DNA from: Sphingomonas elodea ATCC 31461
GTDB taxonomy: Bacteria; Pseudomonadota; Alphaproteobacteria; Sphingomonadales; Sphingomonadaceae
Direction: 5' to 3'
Length of the DNA: 64,000 nt
NCBI RefSeq assembly: GCF_000226955.1
Contig: NZ_AGFU01000067.1
Coordinates: 36,789-100,788, forward strand
This document shows positions 58,648 through 64,000 of the stretch, one piece after another (positions within the stretch are counted from its first letter, which is position 1; each line of letters opens with the position of its first letter). Under the pieces are notes generated by a model that saw nothing but the letters and a program-made list of their open reading frames with translations, made no database searches and was not told the DNA's origin. Made by a program: the position numbers and the translations under genes.

Positions 58648-59676
58648 TTAGAGGGCAGGGCCTTGCGCCCTCGAGGACGGCGAACGGGCGGGGCGGGCGT
58701 GCCCGCTCGCGTCGGTCGCGAGATCGAACGCGGACCGGCTCACCGTCCGAAATCCCAGATGCGAGGCGGCGAGCGTCTCCTCTTGTGCGTGGCGGGCGGC
58801 AGGGCGGTAGCGGGCGCAATAGTTGTTCGCGCAGAGATAGGAGCCGCCCTTGATCACGCGCGCCTTCGCCTCGGGCTGGCGCGGATCGAAGCTCGGGTTG
58901 CCGGGCGATCCGTCGCCGACCGCGAACGGCGCGTGGCCGGGCAGATACCAGCTCTCGGTCCATTCCCAGACATTGCCGATCAGGTCATAGGCACCAGCCC
59001 CGTTCGGCTTGAAGCAGCCGGCAGGCGCACGACCCGTATAGCCGTCGCGCTTGGCGTTCATGTTGGGGAAGCTGCCCTGCCAGGTGTTCGCCTGGTCGGG
59101 GTTGGGCTCCGCGTCCGGATCGGTGAGGCCAACACGCGCGGCCGCCTCGAACTGCTCCTCGCTCGGCAGTGCACGACCCGCCCAGCGGGCATAGGCCTGG
59201 GCATCGACGAAGGTGACGGCGACCACGGGCTCCTCCTCATGCCCGGCGATGCTGCTGCCCGGCCCCTCGGGATGCCGCCAGTTTGCGCCGGGCACGAAAC
59301 GCCACCAGCGGCGTGGATCGGGTTCGTCGATCGCGGTCTTGGGCGGTACGAACACGAAGGCACCGCCGCCGGGCTTCTCCGCTTCGGTGCGATAGCCGGT
59401 TGCAGCCACGAAGGTCGCGAACTGGCGGTTGGTGACCTCGTGTGCGTCGATGTCGAACGCCGGCACCTCGGTTTCGGTGGGCGGGCCTTCCTCGGGATAA
59501 TAGCGGCTGCTGCCCATCACGAAGCGGCTGGCGGGAATGCGCACCGGCCGGTCGAGATGGCTGCCCGCGCACACCCGTGGCGGGCCGGCGGGGGTAGGTG
59601 CCGCTGCCGGGCGCGTCGCCCAGAGCAGCGGCAGCCCGGCCAGCGGCGCGAGCGCGAGGAGCGCGATCGGCTTCAC
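58648..59676 (-). CDS. Formylglycine-generating enzyme (SUMF1 family), exported
   Basis: 342 residues from GTG 59676, overlapping the sulfatase stop as GTGA. A hydrophobic N-terminus, KPIALLALAPLAGLPLLWA, predicts export or membrane anchoring. The FGE-sulfatase domain follows: FDIDAHEVTNRQFATFVAAT, ALPSEEQFEAAARVGL, YDLIGNVWEWTESW and GGSYLCANNYCARYRPAARH. The CxxxxC pair in the last segment matches the active-site cysteines of FGE. It converts the Cys of CxPxR in sulfatases to formylglycine. Coupled to the sulfatase gene. Confidence 0.9.
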   Translation of the reverse strand: MKPIALLALAPLAGLPLLWATRPAAAPTPAGPPRVCAGSHLDRPVRIPASRFVMGSSRYYPEEGPPTETEVPAFDIDAHEVTNRQFATFVAATGYRTEAEKPGGGAFVFVPPKTAIDEPDPRRWWRFVPGANWRHPEGPGSSIAGHEEEPVVAVTFVDAQAYARWAGRALPSEEQFEAAARVGLTDPDAEPNPDQANTWQGSFPNMNAKRDGYTGRAPAGCFKPNGAGAYDLIGNVWEWTESWYLPGHAPFAVGDGSPGNPSFDPRQPEAKARVIKGGSYLCANNYCARYRPAARHAQEETLAASHLGFRTVSRSAFDLATDASGHARPARSPSSRAQGPAL

Positions 59677-61328
59677 GGGAAGGTCGCCGGGGTGGACTGC
59701 ATCACCACGCCCGCGCCCTTGGCATAGGCATCCCAGGCCGCGACCAGCGTCTTCAACCGGGCGGGCTGGTCGGCGGCGCGGTCGCGGGTCTCGCCGGGAT
59801 CCTCGGCCAGATTGTAGAGCTTCCAGCCGTCGCCGAGATCGATGATCTTCCAATCGCCCTGCCGGATCGCGCGGCGGCCGAACAACTCGGTGCCGACGAT
59901 CTCTTTCGGCCCATGCACCGCCTTGGACTGCCCACGCAGATAGGGAAGCCAGCTGCTCCCGCGCACCGGCTGCACCGTACGGCCGCCATAGCTGCTGCCC
60001 CGCCAGTGGCCGCCGGCCGCCTCGACCAGCGTCGGCACCACGTCCATCACCGTGCCATAGGCATGGCTGATCCCGCCCTGCCGCTTCCAGCCGGGATAGG
60101 AGAGGAACGCCGCGACGCGGGTGCCGCCCTCGCTGGTGAAGCCCTTGTAGAGGAAGGAGGGCGTGGTCGCCGCCTGCGCCCAGCCGGGACCATAGGCGGT
60201 GTAGGAGCTTGCCGCGCCGAGATTGTCGAGCCGATTGTCCGCCGCCTTCAGCCGTGCCGCCATGGTGGGCAGCCTGGTGGTGGCGAGGTCGATCCCTTCG
60301 GCGCCATTGTCGGCGAGGAACAGGATGATGGTGTTGTCATACTGGCCGGTCGCCTTGAGGTGCGCGATCACCTTGCCGACATTCTGGTCAAGCCGGTCGA
60401 CCATCGCGGCATAGACTTCCATCAGCCGCGCCTGTTCGCGCTTCTCGGTGGGCGAGAGATGCGCCCAGTCGCGCCCGTCGGGGAGCACGAAGGGATGCGG
60501 CTTCACGCCCGCGGGCACCAGCCCCAGCGCCTGCTGGCGCTTCAGCCGCTCGGCCTGGAGCACCTCGAACCCGGCATCGTAGCGGCCGCGATATTTGGCG
60601 ATATCCTCGGGCAGTGCCTGAAGCGGCCAGTGCGGCGCGGTGAAGGTGAGATAGGCGAAGAAGGGCTTGGCCGGGTCCGTCTTGCCGAGGAACCCGATCA
60701 GCTTCGCGGCATAGGCGTCGGAGGAATAGAAGTCCTTGGGCAGGTTGGGCAGGGTGACGCCGTTCTCGCGATAGGTCGCCTGGCCGGGCAGCGGGGTCGC
60801 CGTGGCATCGATGCCGAAATGGTTGGCGCCGCCCTGGAGCAGGGTGAAGGCCTGGTCGAAGCCGTGGCGGGTGGGATCGTCCTGCGGCCGCGTGCCGAGA
60901 TGCCACTTGCCCGACATCGCGGTTGCATAGCCGAGATCGCGCAGCCGCTCGGCGAGCGTCACCACGTCGTCGGGCAGATAGCCCTGATAGCCGGGCTTGC
61001 CGATCTGGTTGGGCGCGACCAGTTCGGCCATGTTGCCGAGCCCCGCGAGGTGGTTGTCGGTGCCCGACAGCAGCATCGAGCGCGTCGGCGAGCAGGTCGG
61101 CGCGGCGTGGAAGCCGGTGAGGCGCAGGCCGTGCTCGGCGAGCGCGTCGAGATTGGGCGTGTGGATCTCGCCGCCGAACGCGCCGAGGTCCGAATAGCCG
61201 AGATCGTCGGCGACGATGATCAGGATGTTGGGGCGCTTGGGGGGCGGGGCCGGGTGGGGCTTGTCCTGTGCGACCACGGCCGGCGAGGGGAGCAGCAGCA
61301 GTAGCAGGGCGGTGAGGCGAAGGCGCAT
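59673..61328 (-). CDS. Arylsulfatase-type sulfatase, exported
   Basis: 551 residues. The signal peptide ends at VVAQ (about residue 21). PNILIIVADDLGYSDLGAFG gives the first metal ligands, and APTCSPTRSMLLSG holds the C-S-P-T-R motif in which Cys becomes formylglycine. GKWHLG, APHWPLQ and FLADNGAEG complete the active site. It hydrolyses sulfate esters in the periplasm, releasing sulfate. The next gene encodes its maturase. Alkyl versus aryl substrate cannot be decided. Confidence 0.93.
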   Translation of the reverse strand: MRLRLTALLLLLLPSPAVVAQDKPHPAPPPKRPNILIIVADDLGYSDLGAFGGEIHTPNLDALAEHGLRLTGFHAAPTCSPTRSMLLSGTDNHLAGLGNMAELVAPNQIGKPGYQGYLPDDVVTLAERLRDLGYATAMSGKWHLGTRPQDDPTRHGFDQAFTLLQGGANHFGIDATATPLPGQATYRENGVTLPNLPKDFYSSDAYAAKLIGFLGKTDPAKPFFAYLTFTAPHWPLQALPEDIAKYRGRYDAGFEVLQAERLKRQQALGLVPAGVKPHPFVLPDGRDWAHLSPTEKREQARLMEVYAAMVDRLDQNVGKVIAHLKATGQYDNTIILFLADNGAEGIDLATTRLPTMAARLKAADNRLDNLGAASSYTAYGPGWAQAATTPSFLYKGFTSEGGTRVAAFLSYPGWKRQGGISHAYGTVMDVVPTLVEAAGGHWRGSSYGGRTVQPVRGSSWLPYLRGQSKAVHGPKEIVGTELFGRRAIRQGDWKIIDLGDGWKLYNLAEDPGETRDRAADQPARLKTLVAAWDAYAKGAGVVMQSTPATFP

Positions 61329-61393
61329 CTGGGGATTGTCCGGAAAAGAGAGCCGCGCTTCCCCGAGGGGAGCGCGGCCCAGGCACGGGAAGT

Positions 61394-62350
61394 TCAGGCG
61401 GCGGCGGCTTCGACTGCGGCGACCGGCTCGGGCTTGAGCACCCGGCTGGGCTTGCCGTCGACGCCGCGCGGCACGTCGCCGGCGATCGTCGCCCGGCGCA
61501 GATGGCGGGCGTGCTTGCCGAAGTCCGCGATGGCGCGGTGCTGGGTGGCGCGGTTGTCCCAGATCGCCACATCGCCCGGGCTCCAGCGCCAGCGCACCGT
61601 GTTCTCGGGCTTGGTCGCATGATCCTGCAGGATGCCGAACAGCCGGGAGAAATCCTCGCGGCTGAACCCGACGAAGCTCTTCACGAAGCTGCCGAGCAGC
61701 AGCAGCTTCTCGCCGGTCACCGGATGGACGCGCACCACCGGATGCTCGGTCTCGTACGCCGTGGAGGCGAACACTTCGCGGTGACGGCGGACCTGCTCGC
61801 TGGTCGCCTCGGGGCGTTGCTGGACATAGTCGAAGGCGTTGGTGTGGACAGCGCGGAGGGTCTCCACCAGTGCCTTGAGCGGTTCGGGCAGCGTCTCGTA
61901 CGCCGTCACCGCATTGGCCCAGAGCGTGTCGCCGCCCGCCGGCGGAATGGTGATCGCGCGCAGGATCGAGGCGGCGGGATAGGCGGGCAGGAAGGTGATG
62001 TCGGTATGCCAGGCCGAGGCGGCCTCGCCTTCCTTGCTGTCGAGCTCCAGCAGAAAGCGCGAGCCCGGCGCCACCGGGACCGTCGGGTGGGCGAGCGGTT
62101 CGCCGAGGCGTTCGGCGAACGCTTCCTGCGCGGCATCGTCGAGATGCGTCTGGTTGCGGAAGAAGATCACCTTGTGGCGGTACAGCGCCGCGCGGATCGC
62201 CTCGACGGTGGCATTGTCGACATCGCCGCCGAGCCGCACGCCGCGGATCTCGGCGCCGATCCGCCCGGCGACGGGGTGTACGTCGAGCACGCTGTCGGCG
62301 TCAGCAGTGTTGGGGGCGGCGTTGGGGAAGTCATGCGTCTGGATCGTCAT
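61394..62350 (-). CDS. TauD/AtsK-type Fe(II)/2-oxoglutarate dioxygenase
   Basis: 318 residues from ATG 62350, which has GGAG 7 nt upstream; an ATG two codons earlier is too close to it. [20 protein letters not shown] and [18 protein letters not shown] start the fold. [14 protein letters not shown] gives the metal HxD, and [14 protein letters not shown] the distal His; the 2-oxoglutarate Arg follows in [10 protein letters not shown]. This group cleaves taurine, alkyl sulfates or related compounds, releasing sulfite or sulfate. Its position between transporter and sulfatase genes supports a role in organosulfur use. Confidence 0.9.
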   Translation of the reverse strand: MTIQTHDFPNAAPNTADADSVLDVHPVAGRIGAEIRGVRLGGDVDNATVEAIRAALYRHKVIFFRNQTHLDDAAQEAFAERLGEPLAHPTVPVAPGSRFLLELDSKEGEAASAWHTDITFLPAYPAASILRAITIPPAGGDTLWANAVTAYETLPEPLKALVETLRAVHTNAFDYVQQRPEATSEQVRRHREVFASTAYETEHPVVRVHPVTGEKLLLLGSFVKSFVGFSREDFSRLFGILQDHATKPENTVRWRWSPGDVAIWDNRATQHRAIADFGKHARHLRRATIAGDVPRGVDGKPSRVLKPEPVAAVEAAAA

Positions 62351-62368
62351 GTGCATTCTCCTTCAGGG

Positions 62369-63766
62369 TCACAGGGGAAGTTGGCCGGCGGCGCGCGCAT
62401 CGAGCGCGCGACGGATCGAGGCATGGCGCTGCGCATCGAGCGGAAAGCGCCAGATCAGGGCGGCGGAGAGGATGTGGGCGAGCGCGGGGCCGAGCGCGAA
62501 GACGAGCTTCAGCGTCTCCAGCGCCTCGGGCGTGTTGGCGCCCTTGGGGCTGAACCCCATCCAGGCGACGAAGGGCAGGGCGATGCCGATGCCGATCGCC
62601 GGCCCCGCCTTGGTGGCGAGGCTGAATACCGAGAAGAACAGGCCGGTGCGGTTGTGGCCGGTCTCCAGCTCGTGATGGTCGGCGACGTCGGCGACCATCG
62701 CGCGGAGCATGAGGTTGCCCGAGCCCTGTGCCAGCCCCTGCGCGATGGTGAGCGCGAGCAGCAGCCCGATCGCGCCGGGAACGACGAACAGAAGTCCAAG
62801 GTTGATCGCCACCTGCACCAGCTCGCCCGCAATCGCGGTTTCGCGCTTGCCGAGGCGGCGGCCGATCTGCAGCCAGAGGGGCGCGGCGAAGATGCCGAAG
62901 ACGAACTGGAACAGGTACAGCCCGCTCGCCCAGCCGGGCTCGCCCATATAGTTCACCGCGAAGAAGGTGATCAGCCCGGCGCGGATCGACTGGCCGGCGG
63001 TGACTGCCACGTCCGAGGCGAGCACGCGGACCAGCAGCCGGTCGCGCAGGATCAGGCTGGCGGTGCGCAGGAGACCTTCGGGCTTGGGCTCGGCGGCCGT
63101 GCGCGGCGGTTCGCGGAAGGCGGTGAGGCTCAGCACCAGCGCGGGGGCAAGCGTCAGCAGGATGAAGCCGCCGACGACGTGGAGCTTGAGCGCGATATCG
63201 GTGGGCCGGACCTGCTCGAGCAGTGTCGGCAGGATCAGCACGAGCAGCAGGCCGGCGGCTTGCGCGGTCTGCTGGAAGGTCACCGATCGGGTGCGGCCGT
63301 GATAGGCGCCGGACAATTCCCCGGCCCAGGCGGAGAACGGCACTTCGATCATCGTCCAGCCGGCGTAGAAGACGAACAGGGCGGCAGCGAGGTATAGCGG
63401 GGCGACGACGTCGGGTGGAAAGAACAGCAGTGTGGAGCCGAGGCCGAAGAGCAGTCCGCCCGCCGCGATCCACGGCCTGCGCCGTCCGAAGCGACTGCGC
63501 GTGCGGTCGCTCAGCAGCCCGACGATCGGGTCTGCCGCGACGTCCCAGAAGCGGCCGAGGAAGAAGATCAGGCCGATGGTGGCGAGCGACAGGCCATAGT
63601 GCGTCGCGTAGAGCTGGGGGACGAACAGCGCGAGCGGCAGTCCCGCCCCCGCAATCGGGATCGCGAGCGAGGCGAAGCCGATCAGCCGCCAGGCCGGCGG
63701 ATCGTCGGCCGGGATCGGCGGGAAGGCGACGCGGAACCGGGTGTCATGGGCGGGGATCGTCGCCAT
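62369..63766 (-). CDS. MFS transporter, GPH (glycoside/hexuronide symporter) type
   Basis: 465 residues, 12 predicted helices. FFLGRFWDVAADPIVGLLSD and RTRSRFGRRRPWI form the loop 2-3 region typical of GPH-family symporters, and SAWAGELSGAYHGRTRSVTF the loop of the fifth helix. Later, DVADHHELETGHNRTGLFFS is the central block. It likely imports an organosulfur or sugar-sulfate compound across the inner membrane. It lies 4 bp after the TonB-receptor stop and 18 bp before the TauD gene. Confidence 0.88.
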   Translation of the reverse strand: MATIPAHDTRFRVAFPPIPADDPPAWRLIGFASLAIPIAGAGLPLALFVPQLYATHYGLSLATIGLIFFLGRFWDVAADPIVGLLSDRTRSRFGRRRPWIAAGGLLFGLGSTLLFFPPDVVAPLYLAAALFVFYAGWTMIEVPFSAWAGELSGAYHGRTRSVTFQQTAQAAGLLLVLILPTLLEQVRPTDIALKLHVVGGFILLTLAPALVLSLTAFREPPRTAAEPKPEGLLRTASLILRDRLLVRVLASDVAVTAGQSIRAGLITFFAVNYMGEPGWASGLYLFQFVFGIFAAPLWLQIGRRLGKRETAIAGELVQVAINLGLLFVVPGAIGLLLALTIAQGLAQGSGNLMLRAMVADVADHHELETGHNRTGLFFSVFSLATKAGPAIGIGIALPFVAWMGFSPKGANTPEALETLKLVFALGPALAHILSAALIWRFPLDAQRHASIRRALDARAAGQLPL

Positions 63767-63770
63767 GGGC

Positions 63771-64000
63771 TCACCATTTCGTCCGGAGGGTGGCGCCCAG
63801 CGTGCGCGGATCGCCGAGGATCGCGGAGACGAGCCCGGTGTTCGCGACGCTGAGCGTCTGGAAATAGCGCTTGTCGAAGAGGTTGCGGGCCCAGACCGAA
63901 AGGTCGAGCCGGCCTTTGTCCAGCCGCACGCCGATGCGCGCGTTGACCAGATCGTAGCTGGGCACCAGCCCGTAGCGGCTGGGGGTGGGGGGGGGGGGAA
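63771..64000 (-). CDS. TonB-dependent receptor, C-terminal end only
   Basis: The last about 75 residues are visible. YGLVPSYDLVNARIGVRLDK then LDLSVWARNLFDKRYFQTLS is the classic C-terminal barrel of TonB-dependent receptors, ending in LRTKW (aromatic terminus). The gene enters from beyond the right edge. The final bases 63982-63998 are almost pure G, giving an odd proline run, and should be verified. It heads the MFS-TauD-sulfatase operon. Confidence 0.85.
   Translation of the reverse strand, partial: PPPPTPSRYGLVPSYDLVNARIGVRLDKGRLDLSVWARNLFDKRYFQTLSVANTGLVSAILGDPRTLGATLRTKW

Overview
The window comes from a GC-rich alphaproteobacterium, most likely a member of the Sphingomonadaceae (inference). 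The supports are a long str/S10/spc/alpha ribosomal-protein block with adk and secY inside it, TonB-dependent receptors, a Vgr-related protein, an E-x-D-x-Y-D LuxI-type protein, and several short palindromic intergenic elements of kinds I associate with sphingomonads. No rRNA, tRNA or CRISPR array was found.

Region 1 (1-10.3 kb): the 5' part of a GT39-type protein O-mannosyltransferase gene; metZ-apaG-LysR as a tightly overlapping plus-strand run; a convergent, complete cobalamin-uptake operon btuB-btuF-btuC-btuD under a well-formed cobalamin riboswitch with a promoter immediately upstream; a bestrophin-type channel; a small membrane protein; a frameshifted lipoprotein gene; and a bactofilin.

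Region 2 (10.4-35 kb): the ribosomal block. A strong sigma-70 type promoter precedes rpsL-rpsG-fusA-tuf. rpsJ then ends in its own terminator. A 328-bp leader with a hairpin precedes rplC through rpmD. After rpmD there is a terminator and a two-gene insertion (LytTR regulator and secreted hydrolase, divergent, with two tandem dyads between them). Then come rplO-secY-adk, a small unknown ORF and a palindromic repeat, and rpsM-rpsK-rpoA. A second two-gene insertion (membrane fatty-acid desaturase overlapping a LuxI-like N-acyltransferase) precedes rplQ. S12 carries Arg at position 88, a site where this residue is linked to streptomycin resistance, and S5 has a long RGG-rich N-terminal extension.

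Region 3 (35-49 kb): prolyl oligopeptidase, a Vgr-related HExxH protein, AraC and NarL-type regulators, and a co-directional run of isochorismatase-like, chloroperoxidase-like, XapX, amidohydrolase, VOC, DoxX, alginate-export porin and YoaK proteins, ending in guaA.

Region 4 (49-57.3 kb): an integrated element downstream of guaA. It has a P4-type integrase preceded by repeated CTGACGGTAT sites and a 16-bp perfect palindrome, an AlpA-type regulator, a large broken Ski2-like helicase (frame changes, no recognisable Walker A, fused to a fragment of an AAA ATPase), an ECF sigma factor followed by a LuxR-type regulator, frameshifted small genes and an IS3-family transposase fragment. The IS fragment truncates a toxin-like gene that also has two in-frame stops.

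Region 5 (58.6 kb to the end): a minus-strand operon for organosulfur scavenging. In transcription order it is a TonB receptor (C-terminal end only), an MFS/GPH transporter, a TauD-type dioxygenase, an arylsulfatase with CSPTR and a formylglycine-generating enzyme. The last two both carry signal peptides.

The best candidate for an undescribed system is the desaturase/LuxI-like pair between rpoA and rplQ. It would fit synthesis of an unsaturated acyl signal or lipid, but no cognate receptor gene is adjacent; the only LuxR-type gene seen lies about 21 kb away in the guaA element.
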